A DNA stretch of 8,683 nt, from positions 1 through 8,683 of the forward strand of contig NZ_ALEE01000231.1 in the NCBI RefSeq assembly GCF_000282995.1. Reading direction: 5' to 3'. Every line of letters begins with the position of its first letter. Position 1 is the stretch's first letter. This DNA comes from Melaminivora alkalimesophila. GTDB lineage: Bacteria; Pseudomonadota; Gammaproteobacteria; Burkholderiales; Burkholderiaceae_C. Positions 1 through 6,757 of the stretch are shown here, piece after piece. The notes below the pieces were generated by a model that did not search any database, was not told the DNA's origin, and saw only the letters and a list, made by a program, of their open reading frames with translations. The position numbers were made by a program, and so were the translations under genes.

Positions 1-123
1 CGCCAGCGGCTTGGGGCCGCCGCGCTGCGGCCCGAGGACCAACCAGCGCTCGTTCAGGAATGGCAGGTTGGCAGCCACGAAGGCCACCAGGATCACCAGC
101 CAGATGGCTGCGGATTGCGTCAT
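1..123 (-). CDS. DUF2818 family small membrane protein (5' end of gene, partial)
   Basis: The first 41 codons of a gene that continues past the left edge of the window. The visible protein starts MTQSAAIWLVILVAFVAANL and continues with PFLNERW and then a GPQRGGPK stretch. Residues about 6 to 22 form one hydrophobic membrane segment, followed by a polar, glycine- and proline-containing stretch. This matches the N-terminus of the DUF2818 proteins (about 100 residues) commonly found straight after nuoN in Burkholderiales. Their function is unknown to me. The ATG lies 28 bases after the nuoN stop, so the gene is probably co-transcribed with the nuo operon, which suggests but does not prove a role in complex I assembly or stability. 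The ribosome binding site is weak (GGCGG seven bases before ATG). The family call rests on a short N-terminal piece and the position of the gene. Confidence 0.82.
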   Translation of the reverse strand, partial: MTQSAAIWLVILVAFVAANLPFLNERWLVLGPQRGGPKPLA

Positions 124-151
124 GACGAGACCGCCGGAATGGGCGCTTCCC

Positions 152-1645
152 TCAGGTCGCCAGCGCCCGCACCACGGCGTCCGCGCACAGCGCCATCAGC
201 CCGCCGGGAAGGATGCCCAGCACCAGCACCAGCGCACCGTTGAGCGTCAGCACCGCGCGCACCTGCAGTGGCGCCGTGATGCGCACCGGCGCCACCGGCG
301 GATCGAAATACATGACCTTGACCACGCGCAGGTAGTAGAAGGCGCCGATCAGCGACATCACGACCGCATACACCGCCAGCGCGATGTGGAAGCCCTGGCC
401 CGAGGCGACGAGCGCCTGCAGCACCGACAGCTTGGCATAGAAGCCCACCAGCGGCGGAATGCCGGCCAGCGAGAACATGCAGATCGCCATCACGCCGGCA
501 TACAGCGGGCTGCGCTGGTTCAGGCCGGCGAAATCGGCGATCTCCTCGCTCTCGAAGCCCTCGCGTGCCAGCAGCAGCACCACCCCCATGGTCGCCATGA
601 AGGTCAGCACGTAGGTCACGATGTAGAACATCGCCGAGCTGTAGGCATTCTCCAGCGCCGTGGCGTCGGCGTTGCCGTGCACCACGCCCGACAGCAGGCC
701 CAGCATCACGAAACCCATCTGGCCGATGGTCGAGTACGCCAGCATGCGCTTCAGGTTGGTCTGGACGATACCCGCCAGGTTGCCGACCAGCAGCGAGCCG
801 ATCGCCAGCACCGCCAGCATCTGCTGCCAGTCGATGGCCAGCGGCAGCAGGCCGTCCACCAGCAGGCGGATGATGATGGCAAAGGCCGCCAGCTCCGGCG
901 CGCTGCCGATGAACAGCGTGATCACCGAGGGCGCGCCCTGGTAGACGTCCGGCACCCACATGTGGAACGGCACGGCGCCCAGCTTGAAAGCGAGACCTGC
1001 GACCACGAACACCAGCCCGAAGACCAGCACCTGGTGGCGGATCTGGCCGGCGTTGATCGCCTTGAAGACCTCGCCGATGTCCAGCGAGCCGGTGGCGCCG
1101 TAGATCATCGACAGCCCGTACAGCAGGAAGCCGCTGGCCATGGCGCCCAGCACGAAGTACTTCATGGCGGCCTCGGTGGCGAGCGTGTCGTCGCGGCGCA
1201 GGGCCACCAGCGCGTAGCTCGACAGCGTCAGCAGCTCCAGACCCAGGTAGAGCACCAGGAAGTTGTTCGCCGAGGTCATGATGAACATGCCCAGCAGCGA
1301 CAGCAGGCTCAAAGTGAACAGGTCGCCGCCGCGCAGCATGCCGCGCTCGGCGGCATAGCCGCGCCCATAGACCAGCGTGACCATCACGGCCAGCGTGGAG
1401 AAGCACTTGAGCCAGTTGCCCATGGCGTCGCTGACCACCATGTTGCCCCAGCCGTAGACCGTGTTGCCGGTGCTGGCGTACATGGCCTGCAGCGCCGCCA
1501 CCACGGCCAGCGTGAGCATGGTCAGCACGTAGGTGGCCGTGCGGCGCTCGCTCTTGACGCCCAGGTCCACCAGGGCGACCACGCAGGACATGACCAGCAG
1601 CACGACCTCGGGGTAAATCGCCAGCCAGCTGATGTTGTCAATCAT
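152..1645 (-). CDS. nuoN: NADH-quinone oxidoreductase subunit N (antiporter-like pump subunit)
   Basis: Encodes a complete 497-residue NuoN, one of the three Mrp-antiporter-like membrane subunits that pump protons in complex I and the one nearest NuoK. The protein is hydrophobic throughout, with about 14 expected membrane helices. By motif alignment with E. coli NuoN, I see Glu137 in [14 protein letters not shown] (E. coli E133), Lys162 (K158), Lys221 in [13 protein letters not shown] (K217), His228 (H224), Tyr304 in LKRMLAYST (Y300) and Lys405 in [12 protein letters not shown] (K395). The oddity is residue 251 in [10 protein letters not shown]: it is Glu (codon GAG), where E. coli has Lys247. 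Residue 309 is Gln where E. coli has His305. The ATG start gives [13 protein letters not shown], typical of this lineage, and has a purine-rich GAGAG upstream. It lies 30 bases after nuoM and 28 before the DUF2818 gene. The frame has no break. Confidence 0.97.
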   Translation of the reverse strand: MIDNISWLAIYPEVVLLVMSCVVALVDLGVKSERRTATYVLTMLTLAVVAALQAMYASTGNTVYGWGNMVVSDAMGNWLKCFSTLAVMVTLVYGRGYAAERGMLRGGDLFTLSLLSLLGMFIMTSANNFLVLYLGLELLTLSSYALVALRRDDTLATEAAMKYFVLGAMASGFLLYGLSMIYGATGSLDIGEVFKAINAGQIRHQVLVFGLVFVVAGLAFKLGAVPFHMWVPDVYQGAPSVITLFIGSAPELAAFAIIIRLLVDGLLPLAIDWQQMLAVLAIGSLLVGNLAGIVQTNLKRMLAYSTIGQMGFVMLGLLSGVVHGNADATALENAYSSAMFYIVTYVLTFMATMGVVLLLAREGFESEEIADFAGLNQRSPLYAGVMAICMFSLAGIPPLVGFYAKLSVLQALVASGQGFHIALAVYAVVMSLIGAFYYLRVVKVMYFDPPVAPVRITAPLQVRAVLTLNGALVLVLGILPGGLMALCADAVVRALAT

Positions 1646-1675
1646 CTCTTTTCTCTCGGTTCAGTCTGGTCGGGA

Positions 1676-3151
1676 TCAGGGCAGCTTGGACTGCGCCACG
1701 TGCTTGAGCAGCTGGGCCACCGACGGATCCATCGCGTCGGTGAAGGGCTTCGGGTAGATGCCCATGTAGAGCACGGCCAGCGCCAGCACCCCCAGGACCA
1801 GGAATTCACGCCCGTTGATGTCGGCCATGCGGCGCACGTTGTCGTTCGTGACCGGGCCCAGATAGACGCGCTTGTACATCCACAGCGTGTAGCTCGCGCC
1901 CAGGATCAGCGCCATCGCCGCACCCAGCCCGACCCAGAAGTCGTACTTCACCGAGGCGATGATGATCATCCACTCGCCCACGAAGCCGGCCGTGGCGGGC
2001 AGGCCGCAGTTGGCCATGGAAAACAGCAGCGCGAAGGCCGCGAACTTCGGCATGGTGTTGACCACGCCGCCGTAGTCGGCGATCTCGCGCGAGTGCACCC
2101 GGTCGTAGAGCACGCCGATGCACAGGAACATCGCGCCCGAGACGAAGCCGTGGGCGATCATCTGCACCAGGCCGCCGGAGACGCCCATGTCGTTGAAGAT
2201 GAAGAAGCCCAGCGTCACGAAGCCCATGTGCGCGACCGACGAGTAGGCCACCAGCTTCTTCATGTCCTTTTGCACCATCGCCACCAGGCCGACGTAGATC
2301 ACGGCGATCAGCGACAGCGTGATCATCAGCCAGGCCCACTCGTGCGCCGCATCGGGCGCGATCGGCAGCGAAAAACGCAGGAAGCCGTAAGCCCCGAGCT
2401 TGAGCATGATGGCCGCCAGCACCGCCGAGCCGCCCGTGGGCGCCTCCACGTGCACGTCCGGCAACCAGGTGTGGACCGGCCACATCGGAACCTTCACGGC
2501 AAAGGCCGCGAACAGCGCGAAGAACAGCAGCGTCTGCACGTTCGCCGCCAGCGGCAGCTGGTGCCAGGTGGCGATGTCGAAGCTGCCGCCCGCCTGGTTG
2601 TACAGGTAGATGAAGGCCACCAGCGTGAGCAGCGAGCCCAGCAGCGTGTACAGGAAGAACTTGAAGGCGGCGTAGATGCGGTTCGGGCCACCCCAGATGC
2701 CGATGATCAGGTACATCGGGATCAGCGTGGCCTCGAAGAACACGTAGAACAGCATCCCGTCCATGGCGCTGAAGACGCCGATCATCAGCCCCGACAGGAT
2801 CAGGAAGGCGCCCATGTACTGGTTCACGCGCTCGGTGATCGACTGCCACGAGGCGATCACCACGATCACCGTGATGAAGGCCGTGAGCGGCACGAACCAC
2901 AGCGCGATGCCATCCACCCCCAGGTGGTAGTGGATGTTGAAACGCTCGATCCACAGGCTCTTCTCGACGAACTGCGCCGCGGCGCTGGTGTTGTCGAAGC
3001 CGGAGATCAGCGGCAGCGTGACGGCCAGCCCGGCGAGGGCGCCGATGAGCGCGATCCAGCGCACGGCCGGCGCCTGGCTCTCGCGCCCGAGCAGCAGCAC
3101 CAGGGCACCGACGGCGATGGGCACCCAGATGGCAAGACTCAACAAACCCAT
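1676..3151 (-). CDS. nuoM: NADH-quinone oxidoreductase subunit M (antiporter-like pump subunit)
   Basis: Encodes a complete 491-residue NuoM, the middle antiporter-like subunit of the membrane arm, lying between NuoN and NuoL. It is a hydrophobic protein with about 14 expected helices. Key pump-path residues are all present. They are Glu140 in FFEATLIPMYLIIGIWGG (E. coli E144), Lys220 in FAVKVPMWPVHTWLPD (K234), Lys251 in AAIMLKLGAYG (K265), His308 in YSSVAHMGF (H322), His334 in MIAHGFVSGAMF (H348) and Glu393 in GFVGEWMII (E407). The terminal charged residue is Glu rather than Lys, which separates NuoM from NuoL and NuoN. The length is close to that of other NuoM proteins. The chosen ATG gives MGLLSLAIWVPI; a GGGGAG ribosome binding site lies at 3162-3167, ten bases before it. 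The gap from the nuoL stop is 19 bases, so the gene is in the same transcript. Confidence 0.98.
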   Translation of the reverse strand: MGLLSLAIWVPIAVGALVLLLGRESQAPAVRWIALIGALAGLAVTLPLISGFDNTSAAAQFVEKSLWIERFNIHYHLGVDGIALWFVPLTAFITVIVVIASWQSITERVNQYMGAFLILSGLMIGVFSAMDGMLFYVFFEATLIPMYLIIGIWGGPNRIYAAFKFFLYTLLGSLLTLVAFIYLYNQAGGSFDIATWHQLPLAANVQTLLFFALFAAFAVKVPMWPVHTWLPDVHVEAPTGGSAVLAAIMLKLGAYGFLRFSLPIAPDAAHEWAWLMITLSLIAVIYVGLVAMVQKDMKKLVAYSSVAHMGFVTLGFFIFNDMGVSGGLVQMIAHGFVSGAMFLCIGVLYDRVHSREIADYGGVVNTMPKFAAFALLFSMANCGLPATAGFVGEWMIIIASVKYDFWVGLGAAMALILGASYTLWMYKRVYLGPVTNDNVRRMADINGREFLVLGVLALAVLYMGIYPKPFTDAMDPSVAQLLKHVAQSKLP

Positions 3152-3161
3152 TTTTCTTGTT

Positions 3162-3167
3162 CTCCCC
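3162..3167 (-). promoter_or_regulatory. Ribosome binding site of nuoM
   Basis: On the minus strand this reads GGGGAG, ten bases before the nuoM ATG and within the 19-base gap after nuoL. The spacing is at the long end of the useful range, but it is the only plausible site. Confidence 0.6.
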
Positions 3168-3170
3168 GTC

Positions 3171-5180
3171 TTACTTGTTGAGCCACACGAAGTAGGTCAT
3201 GAGCACGAAGATGCCCAGCAGCATGACCAGCGCGTAGTGGTAGAGGTAGCCCGACTGCACCCGGCGCAGCACCGAGCCCAGGCGCGCCATCAGCTTCCAC
3301 GAGCCATTGACCACCGCGCCGTCGATCAGCGCCTGGTCGCCGCCCTTCCAGAAGGCGATCCCCAGGCCGCGCGCGCCGCGCGCCACGATGTTCTCGTTGA
3401 TCCAGTCCATGTAGTACTTGTTGTCGAGCAGGCGGTAGATGGGCTGGAAGCTGCGCTGGATGGCGGCCGGCAGGGCCGGGTTGACCAGGTACATGTAGTA
3501 GGACAGTGCCACTCCGGCGAGCGCCATCCAGGTCGGCAGCGCGACGAAGCCGTGCGTGCCCATCGCCATGGCGCCGTGGAAGGCCTCGCGCAACTGCGCC
3601 ATGGCCGGGTGGCGCGCCTCGTCCACGGTGATCACGCCGTTGAAGAAGTCGCCGAACAGCATCGGGCCGATGGCGATGAAGCCGATGATCACCGACGGAA
3701 CCGCCAGCAGCACCAGCGGCAGCGTCACCACCCAGGGCGACTCGTGCGGCTTGGCCGCGGCGCCATGGCCGTGGTGCTCGTGCGCGTGCGGGTCCTGGTC
3801 GTAGCGTTCCTTGCCGTGGAAGACCAGGAAGTACATGCGGAAGGAATAGAAGGCCGTGACGAACACGCCCGCCATCACGGCGAAGTAGGCGAAGCCGGCT
3901 GCCGGCAGCGTGCTGTGGCGCACGGCGTCGACGATGCTCTCCTTGGAATAGAAACCCGAGAAGAACGGCGTGCCGATCAGCGCCAGCGATCCCAGCAGCG
4001 AGGTGATCCAGGTGATCGGCATGTACTTGCGCACGCCGCCCATCCAGCGGATGTCCTGGTTGTGGTGCATGCCGATGATCACCGAGCCGGCCGCGAGAAA
4101 CAGCAGCGCCTTGAAGAAGGCGTGCGTCATCAGGTGGAACACCGCCACGGAATAGGCCGATGCGCCCAGCGCCACCGTCATGTAGCCCAGCTGCGAGAGC
4201 GTCGAGTAGGCCACCACGCGCTTGATGTCGTTCTGGATGATGCCCAGGAAGCCCATGAACAGGGCCGTGATGGCGCCGATCACCAGGATGAAGTTCAGCG
4301 CCGCGTCCGACAGCTCGAACAGCGGCGACATGCGCGCCACCATGAAGATGCCGGCCGTCACCATGGTGGCGGCGTGGATCAGCGCGGAGATCGGCGTCGG
4401 GCCCTCCATGGAGTCGGGCAGCCAGACGTGCAGCGGGAACTGGGCGCTCTTGCCCATGGCGCCGATGAACAGGCAGATGCAGATCACGGTGATCAGCATC
4501 CAGTCGGTGCCGGGGAAGCCGATCGCAGCCAGCTCGCCCGCCTTGGCGAAGATCTCGGCGTAGTGGAAGCTGCCGGCGTAGGCGCCGATCAGGCCGATCC
4601 CCAGGATGAAGCCGAAGTCGCCCACGCGGTTGACCAGGAAGGCCTTCATGTTGGCGAAGATGGCCGAGGGCTTGTTGAACCAGAAGCCGATCAGCAGGTA
4701 CGACACCAGGCCCACCGCCTCCCAGCCGAAGAACAGCTGCAAGAGGTTGTTGCTCATGACCAGCATGAGCATGGAGAAGGTGAACAGCGAGATGTAGGAG
4801 AAGAAGCGGTTGTAGCCCGGATCGTCCGCCATGTAGCCGATGGTGTAGATGTGCACCATCAGCGACACGAAGGTCACGACGCACATCATCATGGCCGTGA
4901 GGCTGTCGATCAGGAAGCCCACCTCCATCTTCAGGTCGCCCACCACCATCCAGGTATAGATGGTCTGGTCGAAGCGCGCGCCGTCCGAGACGACGCTCTG
5001 GAACACCAGCGCCGACAGGAGGAAGGACACCAGCACGCCCAGGATGGTCAGCGAATGCGACACGCCGCGGCCGAAGCGGTTGCCGCCGAAGGCCGTGCCG
5101 AAGATGCCGGCGAGCAGCGAGCCCGCCAGCGGCGCCAGCGGCACCGCCAGCAGCGTCGAGACAGAAAGCGTTTGACTCAT
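3171..5180 (-). CDS. nuoL: NADH-quinone oxidoreductase subunit L (distal antiporter-like pump subunit)
   Basis: Encodes a complete 669-residue NuoL, the most distal pumping subunit of complex I. In this family it has about 16 membrane helices, with a long lateral helix running along the membrane arm before the last one. Key residues seen are Glu154 in FFGWEAVGLVSYLLIGFW (E. coli E144), Asp188 in NRVGDFGF (D178), Lys244 in MGKSAQFPLHVWLPDSM (K229), His269 in SALIHAATMVTAG (H254), His349, His353 and Lys357 in HLMTHAFFKALLFL (H334, H338, K342), and Lys413 in FFSGFYSKESI (K399). The lateral helix probably falls around residues 572-640 and the last helix around 646-667. A histidine-rich hydrophilic loop lies at residues 465-479. 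The protein is about 55 residues longer than E. coli NuoL. The ATG start gives a typical MSQTLSVSTL N-terminus, with AAGG nine bases upstream. It lies 31 bases after nuoK. Confidence 0.98.
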   Translation of the reverse strand: MSQTLSVSTLLAVPLAPLAGSLLAGIFGTAFGGNRFGRGVSHSLTILGVLVSFLLSALVFQSVVSDGARFDQTIYTWMVVGDLKMEVGFLIDSLTAMMMCVVTFVSLMVHIYTIGYMADDPGYNRFFSYISLFTFSMLMLVMSNNLLQLFFGWEAVGLVSYLLIGFWFNKPSAIFANMKAFLVNRVGDFGFILGIGLIGAYAGSFHYAEIFAKAGELAAIGFPGTDWMLITVICICLFIGAMGKSAQFPLHVWLPDSMEGPTPISALIHAATMVTAGIFMVARMSPLFELSDAALNFILVIGAITALFMGFLGIIQNDIKRVVAYSTLSQLGYMTVALGASAYSVAVFHLMTHAFFKALLFLAAGSVIIGMHHNQDIRWMGGVRKYMPITWITSLLGSLALIGTPFFSGFYSKESIVDAVRHSTLPAAGFAYFAVMAGVFVTAFYSFRMYFLVFHGKERYDQDPHAHEHHGHGAAAKPHESPWVVTLPLVLLAVPSVIIGFIAIGPMLFGDFFNGVITVDEARHPAMAQLREAFHGAMAMGTHGFVALPTWMALAGVALSYYMYLVNPALPAAIQRSFQPIYRLLDNKYYMDWINENIVARGARGLGIAFWKGGDQALIDGAVVNGSWKLMARLGSVLRRVQSGYLYHYALVMLLGIFVLMTYFVWLNK

Positions 5181-5211
5181 TGTGGAGAACCTTGCAAGGG
5201 AGGATGTCTCG

Positions 5212-5520
5212 TCAACCGCGCAGGTCGTCGAGGTCCTCGGCGTCGATGCTCGAGCGGTTGCGGAACAGCAGCACCAGGATGGCCAGGCCGATGGCCGCCT
5301 CGGCCGCCGCCACCGTCAGGATGAAGAACACGAACACCTGTCCGTGCATGTCGCCCAGGTAGTGCGAAAACGCCACGAAGTTCATGTTCACGGCCAGCAG
5401 CATCAGCTCGATGGCCATCAGCAGCACGATGAGGTTCTTGCGGTTCAGGAAGATGCCCACCACGGCAATGGCGAACAGCAACGCGCCCAGCGACAGGAAG
5501 TGGCCCAGCGTCGGGGTCAT
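5212..5520 (-). CDS. nuoK: NADH-quinone oxidoreductase subunit K
   Basis: Encodes a complete 102-residue NuoK (bacterial homologue of ND4L), a small membrane subunit in the proximal part of the membrane arm beside NuoJ and NuoN. Three hydrophobic helices are visible, at about residues 6-24, 29-49 and 62-86. The two membrane glutamates essential in E. coli (E36 and E72) are present as Glu38 in [13 protein letters not shown] and Glu74 in [13 protein letters not shown]. The hydrophilic tail ends [13 protein letters not shown], typical of the family. The frame is open far upstream inside nuoJ, but the correct start is the ATG at 5518-5520. It overlaps the nuoJ stop as ATGA, has a GAGGAG ribosome binding site eight bases before it, and gives the normal family length. 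Translation is probably coupled to nuoJ. Confidence 0.97.
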   Translation of the reverse strand: MTPTLGHFLSLGALLFAIAVVGIFLNRKNLIVLLMAIELMLLAVNMNFVAFSHYLGDMHGQVFVFFILTVAAAEAAIGLAILVLLFRNRSSIDAEDLDDLRG

Positions 5521-6179
5521 GGCTTGCTCTCCTCGGCCGCAGGGGCGGCAGGTGGCTCGGGGGCGCGGGTCGGCGGCATGGAGACCACCACCACGCGGTC
5601 CTGGGCGCGCACGCGGATCTGCGCGGCCGGGTCGAGCGCCTTGGAGTCCTTCCTCTCGCGCAGCGTCAGCCCGATGGCAGCGATCATCGCCACCAGCAGG
5701 ATGGTGGCGGCGATCTCCACCGGCAGCAGGTACTCGGTGTAGAGCAGGCGACCGAGCGCCAGGGTGTTGGAGTACGGGATGGTCTGGCCGGCGGCATCCA
5801 GCAGGGCCGGCATCTCGGCCGGTGCCTGCACGCCGCGAAAGCCGGTCATGAGGACCGCTGCCATCTCCACGGCGATCACGCCGCCGACGAGCAGCGCCAG
5901 CGGGATGTGGCGCCAGAGGCTGCCGCGCACCGTCTCGATGCGGATGTCCAGCATCATGACGACGAACAGGAACAGCACCATCACCGCGCCCAGGTACACC
6001 AGCACCAGCACGATGGCCAGGAACTCGGCCTTGAGCAGCAGCCACAGGCCGGCGGCCTGCGAGAACGCAAGGATCAGATGCAGCACGGCGTGCACGGGGT
6101 TGCGCGCCGTGATCACCCGGAAGGCCGCATAAAGCAGCACCACCGAGAACAGGTAGAAGAAGCCGGTCGTGACGTCCAT
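5517..6179 (-). CDS. nuoJ: NADH-quinone oxidoreductase subunit J
   Basis: Encodes a complete 220-residue NuoJ (homologue of ND6). This membrane subunit sits next to NuoH and NuoK and contains the strained third helix that changes shape during catalysis in complex I structures. Five helices are visible, at about residues 2-22, 28-48, 53-77, 91-111 and 150-172. Family motifs are [15 protein letters not shown] (residues 21-35) and [17 protein letters not shown] (61-77), the latter being the conserved third helix with Tyr62 and Gly64. E. coli Glu55 aligns with Leu58 here; the nearest acid is Glu52, about two turns earlier. Residues 175-220 form a hydrophilic tail rich in Pro, Ala and Arg. The ATG start follows a 49-base gap, the longest in the window, and its ribosome binding site is weak (AAAAG nine bases upstream). 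The stop overlaps the nuoK start by four bases. Confidence 0.97.
   Translation of the reverse strand: MDVTTGFFYLFSVVLLYAAFRVITARNPVHAVLHLILAFSQAAGLWLLLKAEFLAIVLVLVYLGAVMVLFLFVVMMLDIRIETVRGSLWRHIPLALLVGGVIAVEMAAVLMTGFRGVQAPAEMPALLDAAGQTIPYSNTLALGRLLYTEYLLPVEIAATILLVAMIAAIGLTLRERKDSKALDPAAQIRVRAQDRVVVVSMPPTRAPEPPAAPAAEESKP
5529..5534 (-). promoter_or_regulatory. Ribosome binding site of nuoK
   Basis: On the minus strand this reads GAGGAG, eight bases before the nuoK ATG; the same bases encode the Glu-Glu pair near the NuoJ C-terminus. It decides the nuoK start, since the nuoK frame is open for about 520 further bases upstream. Confidence 0.85.
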
Positions 6180-6228
6180 GAATCGGGTCTTTTCAAAGGT
6201 TCGGGCGCAGTGCCAAGGGGCCCGCGGC

Positions 6229-6744
6229 TCAGCGGTACTTGGCGTCCGCCGCCTTGGCCGCGGCGATCTCCGGCTCGTAGCGGTCGCCCACGGCCAGCAG
6301 CATTTCCTTGGTGTAGTACAGGTCGCCGCGCTTCTCGCCGTGGTATTCGAAGATCTGCGTCTCGACGATGGAATCGACCGGGCAGCTTTCCTCGCAGAAG
6401 CCGCAGAAGATGCACTTGGTGAGGTCGATGTCGTAGCGCGTGGTGCGGCGCGAGCCGTCGGCGCGCACGTCCGACTCGATGGTGATCGCCAGTGCCGGGC
6501 ACACGGCCTCGCACAGCTTGCAGGCGATGCAGCGTTCCTCGCCGTTGTCGTAGCGGCGCAGCGCGTGCAGGCCGCGAAAGCGCGGCGACAGCGGGGTCTT
6601 CTCCTCGGGGTACTGCAGCGTCACCTTGCGGCTGAGCGCGTAGCGCCCGGTGAGCGCCATGCCCTTGGCCAGTTCCCAGAGCATGAAGCTCTTGAAGAAG
6701 TCCTTGATCGAAAAAGTGGAGGCGGGAGCCGTTACAGCAGCCAT
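6229..6744 (-). CDS. nuoI: NADH-quinone oxidoreductase subunit I (2x[4Fe-4S] ferredoxin-like)
   Basis: Encodes a complete 171-residue NuoI (homologue of TYKY/NDUFS8), a peripheral-arm subunit that sits on the membrane domain and passes electrons towards the last cluster, N2. Two CxxCxxCxxxCP motifs are intact. The first has Cys72, 75, 78 and 82 ([13 protein letters not shown]) and the second Cys111, 114, 117 and 121 ([13 protein letters not shown]). By the usual cross-over pattern, cluster N6a would be held by C72, C75, C78 and C121, and N6b by C111, C114, C117 and C82. The N-terminal region, residues 11-32, holds an amphipathic stretch ([20 protein letters not shown]) that contacts the membrane arm in the family. 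The ATG start lies 13 bases after the nuoH stop with GAGGA six bases upstream. The first ten or so residues ([10 protein letters not shown]) are a small extension relative to shorter homologues. Confidence 0.98.
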   Translation of the reverse strand: MAAVTAPASTFSIKDFFKSFMLWELAKGMALTGRYALSRKVTLQYPEEKTPLSPRFRGLHALRRYDNGEERCIACKLCEAVCPALAITIESDVRADGSRRTTRYDIDLTKCIFCGFCEESCPVDSIVETQIFEYHGEKRGDLYYTKEMLLAVGDRYEPEIAAAKAADAKYR

Positions 6745-6750
6745 GGGAGG

Positions 6751-6755
6751 TCCTC
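6751..6755 (-). promoter_or_regulatory. Ribosome binding site of nuoI
   Basis: On the minus strand this reads GAGGA, six bases before the nuoI ATG, within the 13-base gap after nuoH. It supports the chosen start, which gives a slightly longer N-terminus than in some homologues. Confidence 0.75.
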
Positions 6756-6757
6756 GC

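Noticed and set aside
120..1406. Minus-strand open frame of 428 codons overlapping nuoN
   Set aside because: It is an out-of-frame reading inside nuoN with Arg/Gly/Ala-rich composition typical of GC-rich shadow frames.
1646..1675. Possible promoter between nuoM and nuoN
   Set aside because: The gap is only 30 bases and holds a purine-rich ribosome binding region; I see no -35/-10 pair.
11..3181. Plus-strand open frame of 1056 codons
   Set aside because: It is codon-aligned antisense to nuoN and nuoM and spans the gap between them. Its composition is extremely rich in His, Gln, Arg and Asp, with no recognisable domain, while the opposite strand encodes two well-known proteins.
3139..4884. 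Minus-strand open frame of 581 codons overlapping nuoL
   Set aside because: It is an out-of-frame reading of nuoL, rich in Arg, His, Gly and Ala, with no family features; the nuoL frame holds all conserved motifs.
2934..5324. Plus-strand open frame of 796 codons
   Set aside because: It is codon-aligned antisense to nuoL with the same low-information polar composition; it has no recognisable domain.
5521..6045. Upstream extension of nuoK giving a 277-residue protein
   Set aside because: The extra residues are an out-of-frame reading of nuoJ. The ATGA overlap, the GAGGAG site and the normal family length put the nuoK start at 5520.
6202..6224. Possible intrinsic terminator between nuoI and nuoJ
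   Set aside because: The stem is only five base pairs with a 13-base loop and is followed by AACCTTTG and not a run of T on the transcribed strand; the operon continues.
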